NCBI GenBank assembly: GCA_934541105.1
Contig: CAKTDA010000001.1
Location: 868,001 to 932,000, forward strand
Direction: 5' to 3'
Source of the DNA: an uncultured Luteitalea sp.
GTDB lineage: Bacteria > Acidobacteriota > Vicinamibacteria > Vicinamibacterales > Vicinamibacteraceae
Length of the DNA stretch: 64,000 bases
Made by a program: the position numbers and the translations under genes. Shown here in pieces: positions 28,042 to 35,299 of the stretch (positions within the stretch are counted from its first letter, which is position 1; each line of letters starts with the position of its first letter). The notes beneath the pieces are model-generated. The model was not told where the DNA came from and ran no database searches. It saw only the letters and a program-made list of their open reading frames with translations.

Positions 28042-28695
28042 ATGCGAGTTCGTCTGCCATTGGCCGCCCTGTTGTGCGGCGCTGTGCTCATGTTCGGTTC
28101 CCAGTCGGCCACGCGCCTGCAGGCCCAGGACGGCTGGCTCCCGCTGTTCGATGGCAAGTCACTCGACGGCTGGAAGGTCGGCGAGAACGCCTCGACGTTC
28201 AGCGTGCAGGACGGCGCCATTGTCGTGTTCGGACCGCGCGCCCACCTGTTCTACGTCGGGCCCGTGAAGAACCACACGTTCAAGGACTTCGAGTGGAAGG
28301 CCGAGATCATGACGTTCCCTGGCGCGAACTCGGGGATGTACTTCCACACCGAGTACCAGGAGGGTGGATGGCCGCAGAAGGGCTATGAGGTGCAGGTGAA
28401 CAACTCGCACACCGATCCGATCAGGACCGGCAGCCTCTACGGCATCCTCAACGTGATGAACACGGCGCCTGCGAACGACAAGGAATGGTTCACGCAGCAC
28501 ATCGTCGTCAAGGGCAAGACGGTCAGGATTGCCGTGAACGGCAAGACGACCGTGGAGTACACCGAGCCTGCCGACGTGAGCCGGCCCGCCGACACGAAGG
28601 GCCGTGTGCTGTCGCAGGGCACGTTCGCCCTGCAGGGCCATGACCCGAAGAGTCGCGTGCACTATCGCAACATCATGGTCAAGCCGCTGGATTGA
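28042..28695 (+). CDS. Exported DUF1080 (3-keto-disaccharide hydrolase) protein
   Basis: The 217-residue protein has a signal peptide (RLPLAALLCGAVLMFGSQSATRLQAQ) and a DUF1080 domain: GWLPLFDGKSLDGWKVGEN, FEWKAEIMTFPGANSGMYFHTEY, GYEVQVNNSHTDP and a C-terminal GTFALQGHDPKSRVHYRNIMVKPL. It is a paralogue of the protein at 8595 but of a different subtype. It starts at ATG 28042 after GGAGG. DUF6152 and DUF6644 genes follow in the same direction, 43 bp downstream. Confidence 0.9.
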   Translation: MRVRLPLAALLCGAVLMFGSQSATRLQAQDGWLPLFDGKSLDGWKVGENASTFSVQDGAIVVFGPRAHLFYVGPVKNHTFKDFEWKAEIMTFPGANSGMYFHTEYQEGGWPQKGYEVQVNNSHTDPIRTGSLYGILNVMNTAPANDKEWFTQHIVVKGKTVRIAVNGKTTVEYTEPADVSRPADTKGRVLSQGTFALQGHDPKSRVHYRNIMVKPLD

Positions 28696-28738
28696 TCGGG
28701 CCCGCGTTCACGCATACTGGGAAGACCAAGGAGGTCGC

Positions 28739-29098
28739 ATGACGAAGTCACAGGTCCTGTCGGGCGTGCTCGCGCTCGCCGTCGCGTTCGCTCCCGCGTC
28801 CCTGCTCGCCCATCACGGCTGGAGTTCGTACCACGAGGACAAGCCACTGAACGTCGAGGGTGTGATTACCGAGGCGTCGTACGGCAATCCGCACGGCACG
28901 GCAAAGCTGCAGACCGACGGCAAGACGTGGGACGTCGTGCTGGCACCCACGTCCCGCATGCAGGCACGCGGACTCACCGAAGCCATGCTCGCCAAGGGCA
29001 CGAAGGCGAAGGTGCTCGGCTACCAGCACAAACAGCACGCCAACGAGATGCGTGCGGAGCGCATCACGATCGACGGCAAGACGGTCGAGTTGCGGTGA
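28739..29098 (+). CDS. Exported DUF6152 protein
   Basis: The 119-residue protein has a signal peptide (QVLSGVLALAVAFAPASLLA) followed at once by HHGWSSYHEDKPLNVEGVITEASYGNPHG, the signature of DUF6152, an OB-fold-like exported family. The His-rich N-terminus of the mature chain (HHGW) suggests metal binding. The ATG at 28739 follows AAGGAGG. Its stop overlaps the start of the DUF6644 gene (TGATG), a pairing seen repeatedly in Acidobacteria and Proteobacteria, so the two products probably work together. The function is not established. Confidence 0.85.
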   Translation: MTKSQVLSGVLALAVAFAPASLLAHHGWSSYHEDKPLNVEGVITEASYGNPHGTAKLQTDGKTWDVVLAPTSRMQARGLTEAMLAKGTKAKVLGYQHKQHANEMRAERITIDGKTVELR

Positions 29099-29586
29099 TG
29101 CACGCCGCGCTGCTGCCCTGGGCACTGTGGCTCGAGCAGAGCAGCGTGGGCGTGGCCGCCCGCACGTCGTCGTGGATCTATCCAACCGCCGAGATCGGGC
29201 ACCTGCTCGGTCTCGGCCTCCTCGTCGGCAGCGCCGTGGGTTTCGACCTCCGCCTGCTCGGGCTGGCTCCGCGCCTCCCCGTCGACGCCCTCGCCGCACA
29301 CCTGCTGCCCATTGCCCGTGCCGGCTTTGCCCTCTCGTTCACGACAGGCCTGCTGCTCCTGGCCGCAAACGCCACGAGCCTCCTCACCACGGTGTTTGCC
29401 GTGAAGCTGGCGGCCATTGCCGTCGGCGTCGTCAACGCCAGCCTCTTTCACCGCGGCGTCTTCCGGTCCGTGGCCCGATGGAACGTGGAACAGGCAATGC
29501 CTCACGCCGCGCGACGCACCGCCGTCGTGTCGCTCGTCAGCTGGACCGTGGCTGTCGCCTGTGGCCGGCTGCTCGCATACCTCTGA
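29098..29586 (+). CDS. DUF6644 membrane protein
   Basis: The 162-residue protein has four hydrophobic segments (EIGHLLGLGLLVGSAVGFDLRLLG, FALSFTTGLLLLAANA, VFAVKLAAIAVGVVNASLF, VVSLVSWTVAVACGRLLAYL) and conserved His residues near the membrane (GHLLG, FHRG). It is translationally coupled to the DUF6152 gene. A His-containing four-helix membrane protein next to a secreted His-rich partner could bind haem or copper; that is inference only. Confidence 0.82.
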   Translation: MHAALLPWALWLEQSSVGVAARTSSWIYPTAEIGHLLGLGLLVGSAVGFDLRLLGLAPRLPVDALAAHLLPIARAGFALSFTTGLLLLAANATSLLTTVFAVKLAAIAVGVVNASLFHRGVFRSVARWNVEQAMPHAARRTAVVSLVSWTVAVACGRLLAYL

Positions 29587-29615
29587 GCCAGGTGGCGCCA
29601 GTCACGACGCCACAC

Positions 29616-29632
29616 ACCGCCGGGCCGGCGGT
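29616..29632. terminator. Perfect hairpin after DUF6644 gene
   Basis: ACCGCCG, loop GGC, CGGCGGT: seven perfect base pairs starting 30 bases after the stop. No U-tract follows. It probably ends the DUF1080-DUF6152-DUF6644 transcript. Confidence 0.45.
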
Positions 29633-29718
29633 ACGGGCGTTGCATCGGTGCACCGCAGTGGCCCGCGAACCGTCGAGCATGTGCTCGCCGATTGGCATGG
29701 GCAGGAGGTCCCGATCGC

Positions 29719-30180
29719 ATGGCACGTGTCAACCCGCCCTTACCCAGTGAGCACGGGCAGTACAACCCCATCCACCGCGTGACCGGAGTGTTCGACGCGC
29801 ACGACCACGTCACGCTCAGTTTGCGCGACCTCGAGGACGCCGGCGTCCCCCGGGACGACATCGATCTGTTCTCGGGGATCGACGGCGAGCACGCACTCGA
29901 CCCGTCCGGAGACACGCTCGGCGTGGCCGGACGCCTCTTCCGTCGCGTCGAGAACTGGGTGTCGGACACCTCGAAGTTCCATGAGGTGGCCGCCGCGACG
30001 CTCCACGCGGGCGGCTTCGTCGTCGCGGTGCGCGCCGACGCCGACGACGCCCGCAAGCAACAGGCCATGGACATCCTCGCGCGCCATGGCGCACGCGACG
30101 TGAAGTACTGGTCCACCTTCTACGTCGAACAGGGCTACGAAGACGTCCCGAGGCAGAACCTCCAGCGCGAGGACCAGTAG
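29719..30180 (+). CDS. Small soluble protein, possibly general-stress (GS17M-like)
   Basis: The 153-residue protein opens with a variable stretch and then reads VTGVFDAHDHVTLSLRDLEDAGVPRDDIDLFSG, a pattern like the general stress protein 17M/YflT-type domain, followed by FHEVAAATLHAGGFVVAVRADADDARKQQAMDILARHGARDVKYW. The similarity is from memory and weak. No signal or membrane segment. The ATG at 29719 follows GGCAGGAGG. Confidence 0.6.
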   Translation: MARVNPPLPSEHGQYNPIHRVTGVFDAHDHVTLSLRDLEDAGVPRDDIDLFSGIDGEHALDPSGDTLGVAGRLFRRVENWVSDTSKFHEVAAATLHAGGFVVAVRADADDARKQQAMDILARHGARDVKYWSTFYVEQGYEDVPRQNLQREDQ

Positions 30181-30226
30181 CCGCGAGTGAACCTTCCCGC
30201 CGTGCGTCTCGTCTGACGTAACGGGC

Positions 30227-30255
30227 TTGACGACAACTGTAGTCACTGGCACACT
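30227..30255 (+). promoter_or_regulatory. Promoter of the BlaI/M56 operon
   Basis: A -35 TTGACG at 30227-30232 lies 17 bases before a weaker -10 CACACT at 30250-30255. The upstream operator covers the -35 element, so repressor binding should exclude RNA polymerase. Confidence 0.45.
30229..30244. promoter_or_regulatory. BlaI-type operator 1
   Basis: GACGACA-AC-TGTAGTC: the same 7-2-7 inverted repeat as operator 2 with one mismatch in the left arm. It fits the TACAnnTGTA core bound by BlaI/MecI dimers. The centre is 35 bp from the centre of operator 2, so two dimers could bind cooperatively. Confidence 0.75.
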
Positions 30256-30263
30256 GAGCCGGA

Positions 30264-30279
30264 GACTACAGTTGTAGTC
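30264..30279. promoter_or_regulatory. BlaI-type operator 2
   Basis: GACTACA-GT-TGTAGTC: a perfect seven-base inverted repeat with two central bases, containing the classical TACAnnTGTA core. It lies 23 bases before the blaI-like start, downstream of the probable transcription start, consistent with autorepression. Confidence 0.85.
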
Positions 30280-30302
30280 ATCGCCTGCCAGACGAGACTG
30301 CC

Positions 30303-30692
30303 ATGTCCACGAAACGTCCCGGCGAGCAGGAGCTCGCACTCCTCACCTGGCTGGCCGACCATCGCGACAGTACCGTCGGCGAGGTTGCGGAGCGCTACGG
30401 CGCAAGCCGCGGCCTCGCACGCTCGACCGTGCTGACGATGATGGAGCGGCTGCGGAAGAAGGGCCACCTCTCCCGCCGGCAGGTGGACGGCGTGTTCCGC
30501 TACCGGACGGCCGCTGGTCCGGATGCACTCCTCAAGGATGCTGTCGGCAGCTTCGTGACTCGCACCCTCGGCGGGTCCGTCTCGCCGTTTGTCGCCTACC
30601 TGAGTGACGCGGGCGAGGTGTCCCCCGAGGAACTCGCCGAACTCGAACAGCTCGTGGCGCGACTCCAGTCGCGATCGAAGGAGTCGTCATGA
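30303..30692 (+). CDS. BlaI/MecI-family transcriptional repressor
   Basis: The 129-residue protein is a winged-helix repressor: QELALLTWLADHRDSTVGEVAERYGASRGLARSTVLTMMERLRKKGHLSRR (recognition helix around STVLTMMERL) with a C-terminal dimerisation helix (LAELEQLVARLQSR). Two operators with TACAnnTGTA cores stand directly upstream. Its stop overlaps the ATG of the M56 peptidase gene by 4 bp. In the classical system the peptidase inactivates BlaI upon signal, releasing the operon; here the signal is unlikely to be a beta-lactam because the peptidase has no penicillin-binding domain. Confidence 0.92.
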   Translation: MSTKRPGEQELALLTWLADHRDSTVGEVAERYGASRGLARSTVLTMMERLRKKGHLSRRQVDGVFRYRTAAGPDALLKDAVGSFVTRTLGGSVSPFVAYLSDAGEVSPEELAELEQLVARLQSRSKESS

Positions 30693-32719
30693 CTCTCGTG
30701 GCCGTCATCGACCTCCTGCGCACCATGGCGCTCGACACCCTTGGCGTGCTGGCCCGCGCGTCGATCGAGGGCGGCATCGTCGCGGCATTCGTCTGGGCCT
30801 GCTGCCGGGGTGTGCCTGCGATGCCGGCGTGTGTGCGGGCCTGGCTCTGGTGGCTCGTGTCGTTGAAGCTGGTGCTCGGAGTCCTTCCGCTGCCGGGGGT
30901 GCCGCTCGCCTGGCTTCCTTCCGACATGCCCGTCGCGGCAGCAGCAAGCCGCGAACCCGCGGCGCTGCTGCTCCTGCCGGACGCCCCGGCGGTGACAACG
31001 AGGCCCGCCGCGCCGGTCGAGGGGCACCAGTCGTCGTCGCCCGCACGGCAGGCGACGATTGCCATCCCCTACGTCGCCCTCTGGCCGATAGGCCTCGCCC
31101 TTCTCTGGATTGCCATGGTCGCCGCCCATGCTGCCGGCCTCGTCCGTGCCTGCCGGCGGGCGCGCCAGCTCGTTCGAGAAGCCGAGCCGGTCCCGATCGT
31201 CATCGCCCGTCGCGCCGTACAACTCGTGCAGCGGTTCGCGCTGCCGGTGATGCCCGACGTCCTCGCGTCGCGACTGAGCCGCGTGCCGTTGCTGACCGGC
31301 GTGCTGCGGCCGGCAATCCTGCTGCCTGCGGCATCCACCGAGACGCTGTCGCGCGCCGAGATCGACCTCGTCGTCGGTCATGAACTCGCCCACGTGCGGC
31401 GCGGCGATCTGCTCTGGGGCTGGGTGCCCGCCATCGCATCCCGCCTCTTCTTCTTCCATCCGCTCGCCCGGCTTGCCGCGCGCGAGTACCTGGCTGCCCG
31501 CGAGGAAGCGTGCGACGCCGAGGTACTGCAGACGCTCGACGTCGAACCGGCCGCGTACGGACACCTGATCGTGAAACTCGGCGTGGCGCCCATCGACGAC
31601 GTGCTCGCGGCCGCGGGTTCGTCTCCAACATTCGGATTGCTCAAGAGGAGACTCGACATGCTCGATCGTTCACGCACGCCCGCATCGCGCTGGTGGTGGA
31701 CCGTTGCCGGGGCGACTGCCGTCCTCGTGCCGCTGACCATCGTCGCATCGGACCGCGCGGCACTGGCCGCCCATCCTGCTGGAGGAGATGCACCGGGCGC
31801 GTTCGGGGAACGCGCCCTGCCGTCGGCACGCCTCGCAACGTCGTCGGACGTCGTGCCATCTGCTTACGCGTCGGGCACGGGAGCCGACGCGCAGCCGCCG
31901 GCCCCGCCCGCGCCGCCGGCACGACCACCTGCACCGCCGCGCGCTGTCGAGGCACCTCCGGTCCATCCGGCACCTCCTGTCGATGCCGCCTCGCAGGTGC
32001 CCCCGGTCCCCCCCGCGCCGCCCGCAGCTCCGGCCGCGGCTGCGCCCGAGCCACCGCCGGCACCACCAGCGCCACCGGCACCGCCGCCTCCGCCCGAGAC
32101 GCCGTGGGTGCTCATCGAGCCCGGCGACGACTTCCACGTCATGACCGGGTCACCGGTCGATCGAGCCGACGCCGCCCGCAATCGCCTGTCCGGGGACGAC
32201 ACCCTGCTCTGGTTCCGACACGAGGGCACCGCGTACGTGACGCGGGACGCCAAGACGATTGCCGCCCTGCGGCAGGCGTACGAGCCCGTCAGGACCCTGG
32301 GGCGCGAGATGGGCGTCGTCGGCAGCCGTCAGGGAGCCGTCGGACGCCAGCAGGGCGACCTCGGCCGGCAACAGGGCGAACTCGGCGCGCAGCAGGGCGA
32401 GCTCGGCGCGCAGCAGGCCCGGCTTGCCGCCGAGACGGCACGTGCAGTGACTCGGCAGGCACGGCACGAGCAGGAGTCCTCGCGCAGGGAGCGCGAGGCT
32501 CGCGTCCGCGAACTGGGGGACCAGCAGCGTGCGCTCGGCGAACAGCAGCGAGCCCTCGGCGCCCGGATGCGCGAACTCGGCGAGTCGATGCGGGCCGAGG
32601 GAGCCGTGTTGAGGAAGATGGGTGCGCGGATGCGCCAGGAGGTCGCCGCCGCCAACGCCACGGCCGCCGCGCTGCTCGAAGCCGCCGTCGCGCGCGGCAG
32701 TGCGACGCCCGCGAAGTAG
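30689..32719 (+). CDS. M56 (BlaR1-like) membrane metallopeptidase with novel C-terminal sensor
   Basis: The 676-residue protein has membrane segments near 25-45, 50-72 and 125-150, the zinc-peptidase motif HELAH at 231-235 with the third-ligand region REEACDAE near 271-278, and a further membrane segment at about 334-353. Beyond this the penicillin-binding sensor of BlaR1 is absent. Instead there is a long Pro/Ala linker (about 400-475), a small folded segment (ETPWVLIEPGDDFHVMTG, DTLLWFRHEGTAYVTRDAKT) and a set of heptads of the form GRQQGDL/GAQQGEL followed by a charged helix. It is expected to cleave or trigger removal of the coupled repressor. The ATG overlaps the repressor stop. Confidence 0.88.
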   Translation: MTLVAVIDLLRTMALDTLGVLARASIEGGIVAAFVWACCRGVPAMPACVRAWLWWLVSLKLVLGVLPLPGVPLAWLPSDMPVAAAASREPAALLLLPDAPAVTTRPAAPVEGHQSSSPARQATIAIPYVALWPIGLALLWIAMVAAHAAGLVRACRRARQLVREAEPVPIVIARRAVQLVQRFALPVMPDVLASRLSRVPLLTGVLRPAILLPAASTETLSRAEIDLVVGHELAHVRRGDLLWGWVPAIASRLFFFHPLARLAAREYLAAREEACDAEVLQTLDVEPAAYGHLIVKLGVAPIDDVLAAAGSSPTFGLLKRRLDMLDRSRTPASRWWWTVAGATAVLVPLTIVASDRAALAAHPAGGDAPGAFGERALPSARLATSSDVVPSAYASGTGADAQPPAPPAPPARPPAPPRAVEAPPVHPAPPVDAASQVPPVPPAPPAAPAAAAPEPPPAPPAPPAPPPPPETPWVLIEPGDDFHVMTGSPVDRADAARNRLSGDDTLLWFRHEGTAYVTRDAKTIAALRQAYEPVRTLGREMGVVGSRQGAVGRQQGDLGRQQGELGAQQGELGAQQARLAAETARAVTRQARHEQESSRREREARVRELGDQQRALGEQQRALGARMRELGESMRAEGAVLRKMGARMRQEVAAANATAAALLEAAVARGSATPAK

Positions 32720-32773
32720 GGCCGCACCGCCCGGCCTTGCACGGGCTGACTCCGATCGATACACATCGACTCA

Positions 32774-32799
32774 ACCGCGGACGGACCACCGTCCGCGGT
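32774..32799. terminator. Perfect 11-bp hairpin after M56 gene
   Basis: ACCGCGGACGG, loop ACCA, CCGTCCGCGGT: eleven perfect base pairs, 54 bases after the stop, with no U-tract. It is the likely terminator of the repressor-peptidase operon. The rest of the gap to 32940 shows no gene. Confidence 0.55.
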
Positions 32800-32940
32800 A
32801 CGGCACCCTCACGGCGCTCATCCATCGAATTCCCGCAGCGTTCCGCACCGGCGGCACGGCTGGCACGGGCTCTGCTGTTGTAGGCGACGAACACCGCGGT
32901 CGCGGCGCATGGGGCGCCGGCCCGGCGTCCGGAGGCCGAC

Positions 32941-33090
32941 ATGCTGCAGACACTGGTGATCATCCTCGTCCTGCTCTGGCTGGTTGGGATGGTGAGTTCC
33001 TACACCCTGGGCGGGCTGCTCCACATCCTGCTCGTCGTCGCGTTGATCCTGATCGTCGTTCGACTTGCAACAGGACGCAGCGTGGTCTGA
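32941..33090 (+). CDS. 49-aa membrane protein, lmo0937 family
   Basis: A short gene encodes MLQTLVIILVLLWLVGMVSS followed by YTLGGLLHILLVVALILIVVR and a short polar tail. Two hydrophobic segments joined by YTLGGLLH are the signature of the lmo0937-family small membrane proteins, which are widespread and of unknown function, often near stress genes. The ATG at 32941 follows GGAGG with good spacing. A BON-domain lipoprotein gene follows, another envelope-stress-type product. Confidence 0.8.
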   Translation: MLQTLVIILVLLWLVGMVSSYTLGGLLHILLVVALILIVVRLATGRSVV

Positions 33091-33187
33091 CCCCGCCGTG
33101 CGCTCGCGCGTGCGTGTATCGTTTTCTCCAAACGGGGCTGCGGATGGCATGGCCACGCGGCCTCGCTCCCCTTTCCCGGAGATGACG

Positions 33188-33748
33188 ATGCACAAGGCGA
33201 TTCCTGTTGCTGCCGGCCTCCTGCTGGCGTCCCTGATGGCTGGTTGCGGACCGTCCGAGGCCGAGAGACGTGCGGAAGAGGCGCGCCAGGCGGCCGAGGC
33301 CGCTGCAAAGCAGGTCGAAGAGGCGACGGCAGCCGCCACGCAGCAGGCCGAAGCCGCCACCCGCGAGATGACGACCCAGATGCAGGGCGCCGCCGCCGAG
33401 ATGGCGAAGGCCGCTGATCAGATGGGAGAGGCGGCCAAGGCGACGGGGGCCGATGCCGCGGCGTCAGTCGCGGCTGCAGGCGCCACGGCCGCGGTGGCCG
33501 CCGCAGCGGCGACAAAGACGGCCGCGGCCGCCGTGTCGAGCGGACTCACGACCGCCGCGGTGAAGACGGCCCTGACTGCCGCAACCGGCCTCGATGCCGG
33601 GGGCATCGACGTCAGCACGTCGGCCGACGGCAAGGTCGTGACGTTGAAGGGCGCGGTCCGTTCGGCCGCCGACAAGGCGACCGCCGGGAAGACGGCAGCC
33701 ACAGCCGCCCCCGGCTCGACGATCAAGAACGAGCTGACGGTTCGCTGA
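33188..33748 (+). CDS. BON-domain lipoprotein
   Basis: The 186-residue product has a lipoprotein signal (MHKAIPVAAGLLLASLMAGC) and an Ala/Glu/Lys-rich coiled-coil stalk (AERRAEEARQAAEAAAKQVEEATAAATQQAEAATREM, in parts). It then has a low-complexity Ala region and a C-terminal BON domain (VKTALTAATGLDAGGIDVSTSADGKVVTLKGAVRS...IKNELTVR). BON domains bind phospholipid or hold the outer membrane together, as in OsmY. The ATG at 33188 fits the GGAG at 33177; an ATG six bases earlier is too close to it. Confidence 0.83.
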   Translation: MHKAIPVAAGLLLASLMAGCGPSEAERRAEEARQAAEAAAKQVEEATAAATQQAEAATREMTTQMQGAAAEMAKAADQMGEAAKATGADAAASVAAAGATAAVAAAAATKTAAAAVSSGLTTAAVKTALTAATGLDAGGIDVSTSADGKVVTLKGAVRSAADKATAGKTAATAAPGSTIKNELTVR

Positions 33749-33751
33749 CGC

Positions 33752-34780
33752 TTACGCGTCGGCAACGGGCGTGGCCGAGGCATCGGCCGCGCCCAGCGTT
33801 CCACGCGGCTCGCCGCGGCCCGACAACCGCGCGACGGCACGGCCGATCGAGAACGACGCATCGAAGATCGCGCCGACGCGCAGGCCGCCGGGCAGGTGAT
33901 GGCGCGCGATGGCGTCGAGGCCCGCTGACGCAATGCACCCGCACTGCTCGCAGTCCGGATTCCCGCCGAACTGGCAGGGCGTGATCCGCCGCTTCAGGTC
34001 CGACGACACGCACAGCGTGGTCTTCGCGAACGTGCACCCCTCGGGCGACGACGGCGGCTTCAGGTAGACCTCGACCATCCCCTTCGGCATCCGCAGCTTC
34101 GGGTAGCGCGTGCGCAGGTCGAGGATCGTCTGGACGACGCGCGTGCGGTCCTCCGGACGCAGGCGCTCGTCGGACTCCTCGCCGATCTGCGGCGTGTACA
34201 GGCTGAACCACACCTGCCGCGTATCCGGGTTCTCCGACCAGAACTGCAGGAACTCCTCGAGGTACCCGTCACGCTGCACGATCTGGCGCGTGATCGTGCA
34301 GTGCACCGTGATCTGGTGTCCGGCGATGTGCTTCAGGATGCGGTCGTACGTCGCCGGTGCGCGGCGCACGTTGTGTTCGGCCGGCAACCCGTCGATGGAC
34401 ACCACGATCTGCAGGCGCGGGATGCGGGCCCACGCCTCGGGCACGGGTCGGACCGCACTCGTCACGACCTGCACGTAGAGGCCCATGGCCGACAACTGCG
34501 GCAGCAACTGGTCCAGTTCGCGGAAGCGCACGAGCGGCTCGCCGCCGATGATCGAGAGGTGGATGGGCTTGTGGATGCGCACCGCCTCGAGCACGCCTTC
34601 GATCAACGCATCGCCCTTGAGGTCGGCCATCTGGCGCAACGTCAGGTCGCCACCGAGGTGGTCGTCGCCGTACGCATAGCACCCCGGGCACCGCAACGGG
34701 CATTCGCGCGTGATCTCGATCGAGAGATTCGGACGATAGCCCTTCAGGATGCGGCCCCAAGCCGGGAATATCCCTTCCAT
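33752..34780 (-). CDS. Radical SAM protein with SPASM-like cysteine cluster
   Basis: The 342-residue enzyme has the radical SAM CxxxCxxC motif (Cys 27, 31, 34 in TRECPLRCPGCYAYGDD), the GGEP motif (IIGGEPLVRF), SIDGLPAEHN and a C-terminal cysteine cluster (GCTFAKTTLCVSSDLKRRITPCQFGGNPDCEQCGC, in parts) that could bind a second iron-sulfur cluster. Family members modify peptides, proteins or cofactors by radical chemistry; no obvious precursor peptide or partner lies next to it. The ATG at 34780 follows GGGAGGTG. It converges with the BON gene, three bases apart. Confidence 0.85.
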   Translation of the reverse strand: MEGIFPAWGRILKGYRPNLSIEITRECPLRCPGCYAYGDDHLGGDLTLRQMADLKGDALIEGVLEAVRIHKPIHLSIIGGEPLVRFRELDQLLPQLSAMGLYVQVVTSAVRPVPEAWARIPRLQIVVSIDGLPAEHNVRRAPATYDRILKHIAGHQITVHCTITRQIVQRDGYLEEFLQFWSENPDTRQVWFSLYTPQIGEESDERLRPEDRTRVVQTILDLRTRYPKLRMPKGMVEVYLKPPSSPEGCTFAKTTLCVSSDLKRRITPCQFGGNPDCEQCGCIASAGLDAIARHHLPGGLRVGAIFDASFSIGRAVARLSGRGEPRGTLGAADASATPVADA

Positions 34781-34979
34781 TGCACCTCCCTCGCACTCGG
34801 CGTCCCGCGCTGCGGGACCACCGCGCGGCACGCGTGACGTCTTGTCGGTACTGTCTCACAACATGGCGCGACGCGCGCGGCCTTTCGCAGCACGGACGAG
34901 TTGTGCGAGACTGCACGCGTTCCCCGAACCGTGCCCGGCCGACACCGGGTGAGCCACATCAGTCAGGAGTCTCGCACGC

Positions 34980-35288
34980 ATGTCCACGCCCATTCCGCCC
35001 GTGATACCGGCCACCGCGCCGCAGCAGGACTCCAAGTCCACAATGGCGCTCGTCTTCGGCGTGCTCGGCATCATCTGCTGCGGCCTGCTCGCCCCGGTGG
35101 CGTGGTATCTCGCCAACGAGGAGCTCAAGGCCATCGAAGCCGGGCGCATCGCCGAGACGAACCGCGGCGTGGCGCAGGTGGCGAAGATCCTCGGCATCAT
35201 CGGCTCCATCCTGTTGGCGCTCGGCCTGCTGTGGGTGCTGCTCTTCGGCGGCATGGCCACGATTGGCGCGTTGACGGGAGGCATGTAA
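34980..35288 (+). CDS. DUF4190 membrane protein
   Basis: The 102-residue protein has a polar N-terminus and two hydrophobic segments (MALVFGVLGIICCGLLAPVAWYLA and KILGIIGSILLALGLLWVLLF) joined by NEELKAIEAGRI, the layout of DUF4190. ATG at 34980 after CAGGAG. The DUF2752 gene follows after 11 bases; DUF4190 and DUF2752 genes are frequent neighbours, which suggests a shared, unknown membrane function. Confidence 0.85.
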   Translation: MSTPIPPVIPATAPQQDSKSTMALVFGVLGIICCGLLAPVAWYLANEELKAIEAGRIAETNRGVAQVAKILGIIGSILLALGLLWVLLFGGMATIGALTGGM

Positions 35289-35299
35289 CGACGCGTCTC

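Noticed and set aside
30229..32719. Beta-lactam resistance module
   Set aside because: A BlaI repressor and M56 peptidase are present, but there is no beta-lactamase and no penicillin-binding sensor domain on the peptidase.
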